Of a DNA stretch of 64,000 bases, positions 16,304 to 24,718 are shown piece after piece. The DNA is from Sinomonas cyclohexanicum. Lineage in GTDB: Bacteria; Actinomycetota; Actinomycetes; Actinomycetales; Micrococcaceae. Each line of letters starts with the position of its first letter. Within the stretch, counting starts at the first letter, position 1. A program made the position numbers and the translations under genes. The notes beneath the pieces are model-generated. The model saw only the letters and a list, made by a program, of their open reading frames with translations, searched no databases and was not told the origin of the DNA. The stretch covers positions 1,612,001-1,676,000 of the forward strand of contig NZ_AP024525.1 of the NCBI RefSeq assembly GCF_020886775.1, written 5' to 3'.

Positions 16304-19244
16304 GTGGCCAAGGTCCGCGTACACGAGCTCGCCAAGGAGCTCGGTATCACCTCAAAGGACGCCGTCGCCAAGCTCGCAGAGCTCGGCGAGTTCGTGCGTT
16401 CTGCGTCCTCGACCATCGAGGCGCCCGTCGTGAAGAAGCTTCGCGACGCCTACCCCGGCGAAGCCGGGAAGAACACCGGCAAGAACGGAGCGGGTTCTAA
16501 GTCCTCCGCGACGGCGGCGGAGAAGCCCTCGCGCCCGGCTCCCCGGCCGTCCTCCGGTGCCCCGACCCCCGGTCCGGCGCGCCCGGCGCCCGCCCCGAAG
16601 GCGGCAGCGCCCGCCCCGAAGGCGGCAGCGCCCGCCTCGGCCCCGGCACGCGCCGAGGCACCGCGGCAGCCCGCCGCGGAGTCGGCGCCGCGTCCCGCGG
16701 CCCAGCCGGCTCGCCCCGCGGCGTCGGATGCTCCGCGCCCCGCGACGCGTCCGGCCGCCGGCTCGTCTGCACCGCGGCCCGGTGCCCGTCCGGCGGCGAC
16801 CCCCGGCCCGCGCCCGAGCGGTCCGCGTCCCGGCAACAACCCGTTCTCGTCGTCGCAGGGCATGCAGCGCCCCGCGCGCGACGGCGATCGCGCACCTCGC
16901 CCGGGCAACAACCCGTTCGCCTCGTCCCAGGGCATGCCCCGTCCGGGTGGCCGTGACGGCGACCGCCCGGGTGGTCCGCGCCCCGCGGGCCCGCGTCCCG
17001 GCGGCACGTCCGGGATCCCGCGCCCGGGTGCCCCGCGTCCGGGTGCTCCGCGTCCCGGCGGCGCTCCGCGTCCCGGCGGCGCTCCGCGTCCCGGTGGCGC
17101 TCCCCGTCCCGGCGGTGCTCCGCGTCCCGGCGGTTCGGGCGGTCCCCGCCCGAACCCCGGCATGATGCCTCCTCGTACTGACCGTCCGCAGCCGGGTGCC
17201 CGTCCCGCAGGCACCGGCGGACGCGGTCCGGGCCGCCCGGGCGGCGCCCCCGGCGGCGGCGGCCCCGCTGGCGGCGGCTTCGGCAAGGGCGGCCGCGGCC
17301 GCGGCGGCACGCAGGGCGCGTTCGGCAAGGGCGGCGCCGGTCGTGGCAAGCAGCGCAAGTCGAAGCGCGCGAAGCGCCAGGAACTGGAGCAGATGAGCGC
17401 ACCGTCGCTCGGCGGCGTCTCGGTGCCCCGTGGCGACGGCTCGACGATCGTCCGGCTCCGCCGCGGCGCGTCGATCACGGACTTCGCGGAGAAGATCAAC
17501 GCGAACCCCGCCTCGCTCGTGACCGTGCTGTTCCACCTCGGTGAGATGGCCACGGCCACGCAGTCCCTCGACGAGGAGACCTTCTCGGTGCTCGGCGAGG
17601 AGCTCGGCTACAAGATCCAGGTCGTCTCGCCGGAGGACGAGGAGCGCGAGCTCCTCGAGTCCTTCGACATCGACCTCGAGGCAGAGCTCGAAGCCGAGAC
17701 CGACGAGGACCTCGAGAAGCGTCCCGCCGTCGTGACCGTCATGGGCCACGTTGACCACGGCAAGACGCGCCTGCTCGATGCCATCCGAAACACCAATGTG
17801 GTGGAGGGCGAGCACGGCGGCATCACGCAGCACATCGGTGCGTACCAGATCGCCTTCGACCACGACGGCCGCGAGCGCAAGCTCACCTTCATCGACACCC
17901 CGGGCCACGAGGCGTTCACCGCCATGCGTGCCCGCGGTGCCCAGGTGACGGACATCGCGGTGCTCGTGGTGGCCGCGGATGACGGCGTCATGCCGCAGAC
18001 CGTCGAGGCGCTCAACCACGCCCAGGCGGCCGGCGTGCCGATCGTGGTCGCGGTGAACAAGATCGACAAGGAGGGCGCGAACCCGGAGAAGATCCGCGGT
18101 CAGCTCACCGAGTACGGCCTGGTTCCCGAGGAGTACGGCGGCGACACCATGTTCGTCGACGTCTCCGCACGCCAGAACCTGCACATCGATGACCTGCTCT
18201 CCGCGGTCCTGCTCACGGCCGACGCCCGCGCTGGACCTGCGCGCGAACCCGAACAAGGATGCGCGCGGCGTTGCGATCGAGGCGAACCTCGACAAGGGCC
18301 GCGGCGCCGTCGCGACCGTGCTCGTGCAGTCCGGCACGCTCCACGTCGGCGACAACATGGTCGCGGGCACGGCCCACGGCCGCGTCCGTGCGATGTTCGA
18401 CGAGGACGGCGAGTCCGTCGAGGCCGCGACCCCGTCGCGACCGGTCCAGGTCCTGGGCCTGTCCTCGGTGCCGCGTGCAGGCGACACGTTCCTCGTGACC
18501 GAGGACGACCGCACCGCGCGGCAGATCGCCGAGAAGCGCGAGGCCGCCGACCGCAACGCGCAGCTGGCCAAGCGCCGCAAGCGGATCAGCCTCGAGGACT
18601 TCGACCAGGCTGTGGCCGAGGGCAAGATCGACACCCTCAACCTCATCCTCAAGGGCGATGTGTCCGGTGCCGTCGAGGCGCTCGAGGACTCGCTGCTCAA
18701 GATCGATGTGGGCGAGGACGTCCAGCTCCGGGTCATCCACCGCGGCGTCGGTGCGATCACCCAGAACGATGTCAACCTCGCCACGGTCGACAACGCGATC
18801 ATCATCGGCTTCAACGTCAAGCCGGCGGAGCGCGTTGCCGAGCTCGCGGACCGCGAGGGCGTGGACATGCGCTTCTACTCGGTCATCTACGCGGCGATCG
18901 ACGACATCGAGCTTGCGCTCAAGGGCATGCTCAAGCCGGAGTACGAGGAGGTCCAGCTCGGCACCGCCGAGGTCCGGGAGATCTTCAAGTCCTCCAAGTT
19001 CGGCAACATCGCCGGCTCGATCGTCCGCAGCGGCCTCATCCGCCGCAACGCGAAGGCCCGCGTGCTGCGCAACGGCGTCGTGGTGGGCGACAAGCTCACG
19101 ATCGAGTCGCTCAAGCGGTTCAAGGACGACGCGACTGAGGTCCGAGAGGGCTTCGAGTGCGGTATCGGGCTCGGCTCGTTCAACGACCTCCAGCTCGAGG
19201 ACATCATCGAGACGTTCGAGATGCGCGAGAAGCCGCGCGTCTAG
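16304..19244 (+). CDS. infB: translation initiation factor IF-2, one-base frameshift in this sequence
   Basis: IF-2 is a GTPase that places initiator tRNA on the 30S subunit. From GTG 16304 (GACAGGAG upstream) come the IF2_N helix domain ([20 protein letters not shown]), a long Pro/Arg/Gly/Ala linker (about residues 50-350), and the G domain with G1 [13 protein letters not shown]3 [17 protein letters not shown] and G4 VNKIDKEG. At 18224-18230 the frame breaks. Dropping one C of the run 18225-18227 restores [18 protein letters not shown] and leads through domains II-IV to TAG at 19244. The length is 980 codons plus exactly one base, giving 979 aa when corrected. Since infB is essential, the extra C is almost surely a sequencing error. 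Confidence 0.95.
17018..17134 (+). repeat. in-frame 15/18-bp tandem repeats in infB
   Basis: Seven consecutive units encode Pro-Arg-Pro-Gly-(Gly)-Ala, two of 15 nt then five of 18 nt, with near-identical codons such as CCGCGTCCCGGCGGCGCT. They lie in the disordered linker of IF-2, whose length varies between strains in related genera; replication slippage is the likely cause. Confidence 0.8.
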
Positions 19245-19255
19245 TCGGCTCGGAA

Positions 19256-19285
19256 GGAAGGGGTCCCGCCCGCGGGGCCCCTTCC
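19256..19285 (+). terminator. stem-loop between infB and rbfA
   Basis: GGAAGGGGTCCC pairs with GGGGCCCCTTCC over a 6-nt loop (12 bp, one G-T pair). No T-run follows, so it may be a partial terminator or an mRNA-stabilising structure rather than a full stop before rbfA. Confidence 0.5.
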
Positions 19286-19325
19286 GCCTGTCCTGTCCAC
19301 GGACCTTCCCATGAAGGAGAACACC

Positions 19326-19820
19326 ATGGCCGATCCGGCCCGCGCCGCGCGCCTCGCGCAGCGCATCAAGGTGGTCGTCGCTGAGGCCCTGCGCAAGTCC
19401 GTCAAGGACGAGCGCGCGGAGGCGATCACGATCACCGACGCCCGCGTGACCAACGACCTCCAGCACGCCACCGTGTACTACACCGTGCTCGGCGACAGCG
19501 CCGCTGCGGAGGCCGCCCGCGAGGTGCTCGAGACCAAGAAGGGGGTGCTCCGCCGCGAGGTGGGGCGCAACCTTACGATCCGGCTCACGCCGACGCTCGA
19601 GTTCGTCGCCGACGAGATCCCCGTCAATGCCTCGCACCTCGAGGACCTTCTGCGTCAGGCCAAGGCGCGTGACGCCGAGGTGGCCCAGCTCGCCCAAGGC
19701 GCGACCCCCGCGGGCGACGCCGACCCGTACCGCAAGGCGGAGGACGACGTTCTCGCCGGCGACGGGGACGAGTACGACGGCGAGGACGAGTCCGACGGCG
19801 TCGAGCCGCGCGACGACTGA
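19326..19820 (+). CDS. rbfA: ribosome-binding factor A
   Basis: The 164-aa protein has the RbfA KH-like fold: an ARAARLAQRIKVVVAEALRK opening, ITITDARVTNDLQHATVYYT and IRLTPTLEFVADEIPVNA. It binds immature 30S subunits and helps 17S to 16S rRNA processing. ATG 19326 follows AAGGAGAACACC; an in-frame ATG 15 nt earlier covers that ribosome-binding site and is unlikely. The acidic tail (DGDEYDGEDESDGVE) is typical for the lineage. Confidence 0.95.
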   Translation: MADPARAARLAQRIKVVVAEALRKSVKDERAEAITITDARVTNDLQHATVYYTVLGDSAAAEAAREVLETKKGVLRREVGRNLTIRLTPTLEFVADEIPVNASHLEDLLRQAKARDAEVAQLAQGATPAGDADPYRKAEDDVLAGDGDEYDGEDESDGVEPRDD

Positions 19821-19840
19821 CGCGCGCCGTCTCACGACGA

Positions 19841-19880
19841 AGGGGCGGCGCCTCATCCGATCGGATGAGGCGCCGCCCCT
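19841..19880. terminator. perfect 40-nt palindromic terminator
   Basis: The two 20-nt halves are exact reverse complements, beginning AGGGGCGGCGCC and ending GGCGCCGCCCCT, with no spacer. It closes the rimP-rbfA cluster and can also stop transcription coming from the other strand. Confidence 0.85.
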
Positions 19881-19898
19881 CTGCTGCCTTCCCGAGGC

Positions 19899-20103
19899 TC
19901 AGAGCTTGAGGGAGACGAGCTTGCCATTCGGCGGATCGTTCTCGCTCATGGGCAAGGCATCAGTGGTCGCGTACAGCGTGCTGCCCTGGACCGCGAGGGC
20001 GTAGGCGTGCGAGTCGACATGGCCCGAGTACGGCGCCCTGGCTCTCGAGGAAGTACGTCGTGCTTCCCTGGGCCGCCGACCCCGCGACGTCCCACCCGGT
20101 GTG
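19899..20103 (-). pseudogene. remnant of the C-terminal end of an unidentified protein, frameshifted
   Basis: On the minus strand a coding-like stretch reads TGWDVAGSAAQGSTTYFLES and then, after a one-base frame change near 20030-20040, GHVDSHAYALAVQGSTLYAT followed by NDPPNGKLVSLKL and TGA. The repeated AxQGSTLY/TTY pattern resembles blades of a beta-propeller. No start codon or N-terminal part exists before the divergent deaminase gene, so this is a decayed or truncated gene tail. Identity is unknown, and part of the frameshift could be sequencing error. Confidence 0.45.
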
Positions 20104-20159
20104 TGGCCATGATTCGCGCCCTCGCATCCCTGCACCGCCGGGGCCCCTAGGATGGGCCC

Positions 20160-20666
20160 ATGCCTGAGATGTCCCAGCCCGCACGATCGGACGACGTCGA
20201 GCGGTACCTCGCGCGCGCCGTCGACCTTGCGGTAGCGAACGTCGCGGAGGGCGGTGGCCCGTTCGGCGCCGTGGTCGTGCTGCCCGACGGGCGGACGTTC
20301 GAGGGCCAGAACCGCGTGACTCGGGACAACGATCCCACCGCCCACGCGGAAGTGGTCGCGATCCGCGGGGCGGCAGCTGCGGCGGGGTTCGACCTCACCG
20401 GCGCGGCGCTGTACGCGAGCTGCGAGCCCTGCCCGCTGTGCCTTGCCGCTGCCCTGTGGGCGCGGATCGGCTCCGTTCACTATGCGGCGGACCGCCACGA
20501 CGCGGCGGCCGTCGGCTTCGACGACGCGGCGTTCTACGAGTACTTCGACGCCGGTTCTGGCGGCCACGGCGAGCACTCGCTCCTTCCGATCATCAGGACC
20601 CAGATGCCCACTCAGGGGCGCCCCTTCACGGCATGGACCGAATTCGAGGGCCGCGTCGAGTACTGA
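20160..20666 (+). CDS. guaD: guanine deaminase-like nucleoside/base deaminase
   Basis: The 168-aa zinc enzyme has the deaminase signatures TAHAEVVAIR (zinc His, catalytic Glu) and SCEPCPLCLAA (two zinc Cys). The ending PFTAWTEFEGRVEY and the run YAADRHDAAAVGFDD match the CDA-fold guanine deaminase of Bacillus subtilis rather than tRNA adenosine deaminase. It would convert guanine to xanthine and ammonia. TAGGAT (20148-20153) ends 6 nt before ATG 20160, suggesting a leaderless transcript and fixing the start. Confidence 0.8.
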   Translation: MPEMSQPARSDDVERYLARAVDLAVANVAEGGGPFGAVVVLPDGRTFEGQNRVTRDNDPTAHAEVVAIRGAAAAAGFDLTGAALYASCEPCPLCLAAALWARIGSVHYAADRHDAAAVGFDDAAFYEYFDAGSGGHGEHSLLPIIRTQMPTQGRPFTAWTEFEGRVEY

Positions 20667-20690
20667 TCCCGGCTCCATATACTGGGAGGC

Positions 20691-21578
20691 GTGCTTTCAG
20701 GACTGGTGATCGTGGACAAGCCACGCGGGTGGACGAGCCACGACGTGGTGGGGAAGGTCCGCAGGCTCGCGGGCACGCGCAAGGTGGGCCATGCCGGCAC
20801 GCTGGACCCCATGGCCACGGGGGTGCTCGTGGTGGGCATCAACAAGGCCACCCGCCTCCTCTCCCACATCGTCGGCACCGAGAAGACGTACACGGCGACG
20901 ATCCGGCTGGGCCAGCGCACGGTCACCGACGACGCCGAGGGCGAGATCCTCGAGGAACGGATCGCCGCCGCGGTCACCGAGCAGCAGGTCCGCGACGCCG
21001 CCGCCCGGCTCACAGGGGACATCCTCCAGGTGCCCAGCAGCGTGAGCGCCATCAAGGTCGCGGGCGAGCGCTCGTACGCGCGCGTCCGGGCGGGGGAGCA
21101 GGTCACCTTGGAAGCCCGGCCCGTCACGATCCACGCGTTCGAGATCCACGGCATCCGCCGCGAGCGGGCCGGCAAGCTCCAGGACGTCGACGTCACCGTG
21201 CGCTGCTCCTCGGGCACGTACATCCGGGCCCTGGCGCGCGACCTCGGCGCCGACCTCGGGGTCGGCGGTCACCTCACGGCCCTGCGTCGCACCCAGGTCG
21301 GGCCCTACGGGATCGAGCAGGCACGGACCCTCGAACAGCTCGCCGAGGACTTCGAGGTGCTCCCGCTCGCGGATGCCGCGCGCGAGCTGCTGCCTGTGCG
21401 CGAGCTCAGTGCCGACGAGACGGTCGAGCTGTCGTTCGGGCGCCGCATCCCCGCGACGGGCACGGAGGCGCTCACCGCTGCGTTCGCGCCCGACGGCGCG
21501 CTGGTCGCCCTCGTGAAGGACGTCGCCGGCCTCGCCAAGCCCGAGCTCGTCTTCGCCGCGCAGGGAGAGGACGCCTGA
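20691..21578 (+). CDS. truB: tRNA pseudouridine(55) synthase
   Basis: The 295-aa enzyme makes pseudouridine 55 in tRNA. It shows GLVIVDKPRGWTSHDVV, the catalytic aspartate in HAGTLDPMATGVLVVG, the KTYTATIRLGQRT strand and SGTYIRALARDLG. The C-terminal extension is the actinobacterial PUA-like domain. GTG 20691 follows GGGAGG closely, and TATACT at 20678-20683 is a plausible -10. Confidence 0.95.
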   Translation: MLSGLVIVDKPRGWTSHDVVGKVRRLAGTRKVGHAGTLDPMATGVLVVGINKATRLLSHIVGTEKTYTATIRLGQRTVTDDAEGEILEERIAAAVTEQQVRDAAARLTGDILQVPSSVSAIKVAGERSYARVRAGEQVTLEARPVTIHAFEIHGIRRERAGKLQDVDVTVRCSSGTYIRALARDLGADLGVGGHLTALRRTQVGPYGIEQARTLEQLAEDFEVLPLADAARELLPVRELSADETVELSFGRRIPATGTEALTAAFAPDGALVALVKDVAGLAKPELVFAAQGEDA

Positions 21579-21580
21579 GC

Positions 21581-21949
21581 GTGGACCCCTTCTTCATCGT
21601 CGGCACAGCCCTGTGTGCCCTCTCGCTCATCCTGTGCGTCGCGGCCGTGATCACGAAGACCTATCCCGGGGACGCGGCCATCGTATCGGTGGCCGTCGTC
21701 GAGGTCTTCCTCGTCGTGTTCGGCGTGGCCGCCGGGATCCGGCAGGCCGGCGGCGAGTCGATCCGTGGGGAGGCCTGGGAGTTCTGGGGGTACTTCGCCA
21801 CCGCCCTCATCGTCCCGATCGTCGCGTTCTGGTGGGCCATCGCGGACAAGACCCGGTGGAGCAACGCGGTGCTCGGTGCGGTGCCGCTGACGATCTTTGT
21901 GATGCTGTTCCGCATGGAGCAGATCTGGAATGGAGCCCCCTTCTCATGA
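21581..21949 (+). CDS. small hypothetical membrane protein
   Basis: This 122-aa protein has four hydrophobic helices (first: FFIVGTALCALSLILCVAAV) and a central acidic/aromatic loop GEAWEFWGYF. It is not recognised beyond occurring between truB and ribF in related genomes. GTG 21581 lies 2 nt after the truB stop, and its TGA overlaps the next ATG (21946-21949), so it is translated as part of the truB-ribF unit. Function unknown. Confidence 0.75.
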   Translation: MDPFFIVGTALCALSLILCVAAVITKTYPGDAAIVSVAVVEVFLVVFGVAAGIRQAGGESIRGEAWEFWGYFATALIVPIVAFWWAIADKTRWSNAVLGAVPLTIFVMLFRMEQIWNGAPFS

Positions 21950-22407
21950 CCCCCAGCACGCCCGCGCCCAAGCCCGAGCACTCTCCCCGCACCCGCAGCG
22001 TCGGGCTCGGGCGGATCCTCGTGGCCGTCTACGGCGTCTTCGCGCTCTCGGCCACCGCCCGCGCCGGCTACCAGATCGCGACCCAGTTCTCCGCGGCGCC
22101 GCTCGCCTACCTCCTGAGCGCGGTCGCGGCCGTCGTCTATATCGTCGCCACCATCGCGATGGCCCGGCGCGGCGTGACCAGCTGGTACGTGACGCTCGGG
22201 GCGATCCTCCTCGAGCTCGTCGGCGTCGTCGCTGTCGGAGCGGCCAGCGTGCTGGACCCCGCGGCCTTCCCGCATGACACGGTCTGGAGCGGCTTCGGAC
22301 GCGGGTACGGCTACGTGCCGCTGGTCCTGCCGTTCCTCGGGATCGCGTGGCTGCTCTACAACAGGCCCCGAAAGACGGCCGACGTGGGCGAGGGCGGAGA
22401 CCGGTAG
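21946..22407 (+). CDS. small hypothetical membrane protein
   Basis: The 153-aa product has four membrane helices (ILVAVYGVFALSATARAGYQ, then LLSAVAAVVYIVATIAMARR and two more) with a basic C-terminal tail NRPRKTADV. It is coupled to the previous gene by an ATGA overlap. The pair looks like two interacting small membrane proteins; no family is recognised. Its TAG forms part of TAGTCT (22405-22410), a possible promoter -10 for ribF. Confidence 0.75.
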   Translation: MTPSTPAPKPEHSPRTRSVGLGRILVAVYGVFALSATARAGYQIATQFSAAPLAYLLSAVAAVVYIVATIAMARRGVTSWYVTLGAILLELVGVVAVGAASVLDPAAFPHDTVWSGFGRGYGYVPLVLPFLGIAWLLYNRPRKTADVGEGGDR

Positions 22408-22444
22408 TCTTGACAGGCACATACATGGCGACGAGGCGAGGACG

Positions 22445-23449
22445 ATGGTCTTGATCTGGCACGGAACGGACGAGATTCCCGGGAACATCGGTCCCACGGC
22501 CGTCACCATCGGGAACTTCGACGGCGTCCACCGCGGCCACCAACAGGTCCTCGCACAGCTGACGGAGACTGCCAGGCAGAGCGGGAGCCGGGCCGTCGCC
22601 ATCACGTTCGATCCCCACCCTGCCCAGGTCCACCGCCCGGACACGGCCCCCCATCTCATCATGGGCATCGAAGACCGCCTCGCCGCGCTGTCGGCCTACG
22701 GGCTCGACGCGATCCTCGTGCTGCACTACACGCTCGAGTTCGCCCAGCAGAGCGCCGAGGAGTTTGTCCGCGGGATCTTCGTCGACGCGCTGCACGCCTC
22801 CCACGTCGTGGTGGGCCACGACGTCCGGTTCGGGCGCGGCAACGCCGGCGACCTGGCCACGATGCAGGAACTCGGCGATCGCTTCGGGTTCGGCGTCGTC
22901 GTAGTCGAGGAGTTCACCGAGCACGCTCCGGCGAGCGCGGGGCAGGAGGTGGACGACGACGAGGAGCGCCGCTGCTCGTCGACGTGGGTCCGCGAGGCCC
23001 TCGAGAAGGGCGACGTGCGCACCGCCGCCGAGATCCTCGGACGGCCGCACTCGATGCACGGCGAGGTGGTCCACGGGGCGGCGCGTGGCCGCGCACTCGG
23101 CTTCCCCACCGCGAACCTCGCGCACGAGGCCGTCGGACACATTCCGGCCGACGGCATCTATGCCGGCTGGCTCGTCGACGAGTCGGGCACGCGCTGGCCC
23201 GCGGCCATCTCGGTGGGCTCCAACCCCACCTTCGCGGGGGTTTCCCGGCAGGTCGAGGCCCACGTGATCGACCGCCCCGACGAGGCACCGGAGTCCTTCG
23301 ACCTCTACGGGCAGAAGGTCGTCGTGGAGTTCGTCGAGCGGCTCCGAGGCATGGTCGCCTACCGCGGTCCCGAGGCCCTCGTCGAACAGATGAAGCTCGA
23401 CGTCGACCAGGCCCGCCACGTTCTGGCGGGTCGCGGACTTCAGGCCTAG
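22445..23449 (+). CDS. ribF: bifunctional riboflavin kinase/FAD synthetase
   Basis: The 334-aa enzyme first phosphorylates riboflavin to FMN and then adenylates it to FAD. The N-terminal nucleotidyltransferase domain has IGNFDGVHRGHQQVL and VVGHDVRFGRGNAGD; the C-terminal kinase has GRALGFPTANLA and NPTFAG. An acidic insert (QEVDDDEE) before STWVREALEKG is unusual but in a loop. ATG 22445 has GAGGCGAGG upstream and gives the usual start before WHGTDEIP. Confidence 0.95.
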   Translation: MVLIWHGTDEIPGNIGPTAVTIGNFDGVHRGHQQVLAQLTETARQSGSRAVAITFDPHPAQVHRPDTAPHLIMGIEDRLAALSAYGLDAILVLHYTLEFAQQSAEEFVRGIFVDALHASHVVVGHDVRFGRGNAGDLATMQELGDRFGFGVVVVEEFTEHAPASAGQEVDDDEERRCSSTWVREALEKGDVRTAAEILGRPHSMHGEVVHGAARGRALGFPTANLAHEAVGHIPADGIYAGWLVDESGTRWPAAISVGSNPTFAGVSRQVEAHVIDRPDEAPESFDLYGQKVVVEFVERLRGMVAYRGPEALVEQMKLDVDQARHVLAGRGLQA

Positions 23450-23459
23450 AATCCGGCAC

Positions 23460-24083
23460 ATGAGCGGGATTCCGGCGGGCCGCGGCGGTTCGGGCCGGGC
23501 CTGGATCCGGTGGGCGGCCCTCGGCATGATCGTGGGCGGAGCCGCCATGTTCCTCCTCCACACCGGAGGGTTCGCGGCCACGAGCGTCGCGGGGTACTTC
23601 ATGGCGGTGGGGCCCGGGATCGGCATCGCTCAGCTCCTGCTTACTGCCGGCGCCGTCGGGCTGTGGTCGGACCACTCCTTCGGCGGTGGCGCACTGGCCC
23701 GCACGGGGCTCGGGCTCGCCATCGTGGGGCTGGCCGTCCTGGCGATCTCGAATCTGGTCCGCCCCTTCGGGGACCTGTGGTACTTCGCCGCGGCCGCGTC
23801 CGTCCTGGCTCCGCTCGGCTTCATCCTCGCCGGTGTCGCGGAGCTGCGGAACCACGCGTGGACCGGGTGGGAGCGGTTCGTTCCCCTCGGTGTCGGCATC
23901 CTGCCGATCGTGATCGTGTACCCCGGGCTGGCGCTCGGCGGCTCCTCCGCCGTCGGTGAGTTCCTCGTGGGGGTCTGGGGCCTGGCATTCGTCGTGCTCG
24001 GCTGGGCCGAACTGCGCGAGCCGCCGCTCGAGCCGATTCGCATCAGGGATCACGTTTCGACACGGCGCCCCAAGAACCGATAG
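23460..24083 (+). CDS. DUF998-like six-helix membrane protein
   Basis: The 207-aa product has six membrane helices, starting [20 protein letters not shown], and a cytosolic basic tail. It resembles small DUF998/DUF308-type membrane proteins of unknown function, by eye only. TAGAAT at 23447-23452 overlaps the ribF stop and ends 7 nt before ATG 23460, pointing to its own leaderless transcript. Confidence 0.65.
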   Translation: MSGIPAGRGGSGRAWIRWAALGMIVGGAAMFLLHTGGFAATSVAGYFMAVGPGIGIAQLLLTAGAVGLWSDHSFGGGALARTGLGLAIVGLAVLAISNLVRPFGDLWYFAAAASVLAPLGFILAGVAELRNHAWTGWERFVPLGVGILPIVIVYPGLALGGSSAVGEFLVGVWGLAFVVLGWAELREPPLEPIRIRDHVSTRRPKNR

Positions 24084-24086
24084 AAT
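24057..24086 (+). promoter_or_regulatory. rpsO promoter
   Basis: TCGACA (24057-24062) and TAGAAT (24081-24086) are 18 bp apart; the -10 includes the stop codon of the preceding membrane protein gene. It would give a leader of about 125 nt before rpsO, long enough for the S15 autoregulation known in other bacteria. Confidence 0.6.
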
Positions 24087-24217
24087 CCTCTGTGGCCCTC
24101 GCTGCAGTCCGTGGCGGCCTGGGCCGCGCCGGGCGCATCAACCGCAGCAGCGGGCGGCCGGTGTTCCCCGGGGACGCAGCGTCCAGCGGGCCGCACGGCA
24201 CGAAACGAGGAGCTCCA

Positions 24218-24487
24218 ATGGCTTTGGATCCCGCCGTCAAGCAGGAGATCATCAAGGAATACGCGACGAAGGAAGGCGACACCGGGTCCCCCGAGGTCCA
24301 GATCGCCGTCCTCACCAAGCGCATCAAGGACTTGACTGAGCACATGAAGCAGCACAAGCACGACTTCCACACCCAGCGCGGCCTGCTCGCGCTCGTGGGT
24401 CGCCGCAAGCGCATGCTCGCCTACCTGCACGACACCGACATCGCGCGCTACCGCTCGCTCATCGAGCGCCTCGGCCTGCGCCGGTAG
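24218..24487 (+). CDS. rpsO: 30S ribosomal protein S15
   Basis: The 89-aa protein is canonical S15: a helical bundle with [38 protein letters not shown] and a final [12 protein letters not shown]. It binds the 16S rRNA central domain early in 30S assembly. ATG 24218 follows GAGGAG; upstream in-frame codons are leader sequence. It is followed by a strong stem-loop and pnp, the usual rpsO-pnp pair. Confidence 0.97.
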   Translation: MALDPAVKQEIIKEYATKEGDTGSPEVQIAVLTKRIKDLTEHMKQHKHDFHTQRGLLALVGRRKRMLAYLHDTDIARYRSLIERLGLRR

Positions 24488-24494
24488 TCTTGGG

Positions 24495-24532
24495 AGCGGC
24501 CCGACCTTCTTCTTGAGGAAGGGCGGGCCGCT
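24495..24532 (+). terminator. rpsO-pnp intergenic stem-loop
   Basis: AGCGGCCCG (24495-24503) pairs with CGGGCCGCT (24524-24532), and inside it CCTTC pairs with GAAGG over an 8-nt loop. In other bacteria the equivalent hairpin is both a terminator and an RNase III site controlling pnp; here that is inference. Confidence 0.65.
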
Positions 24533-24718
24533 TCTCACAACGGGCTTCCGGCGCCGCCGGGCCCCACAACCGAATCACCACCAGGAGGCACCGGCTGCCT
24601 GCGGTCCTCGGTAGTGGCCTTTGCGGGCATGGCGTCCTCGACGCCCATGCGCCAAGGGCCTCGATCGAAGACCGGGTTCCGAGTTGCCTCCACGCTCACG
24701 AAATGGAGGTGCTCTCCC
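24533..24718 (+). ncRNA. structured pnp leader, candidate Actino-pnp-type RNA element
   Basis: The 186-nt leader contains a long hairpin: GCATGG-CGTC (24627-24636) pairs with GACG and CCATGC (24640-24650) leaving one bulged C, and the flanking GGCC at 24616 pairs with GGCC at 24657 through further TT/GCG pairs. A second G/C-rich stem can form near 24540-24565. Actinobacteria often carry the Actino-pnp RNA motif in this position; the assignment rests on location and structure, not on a covariance search. Confidence 0.45.
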
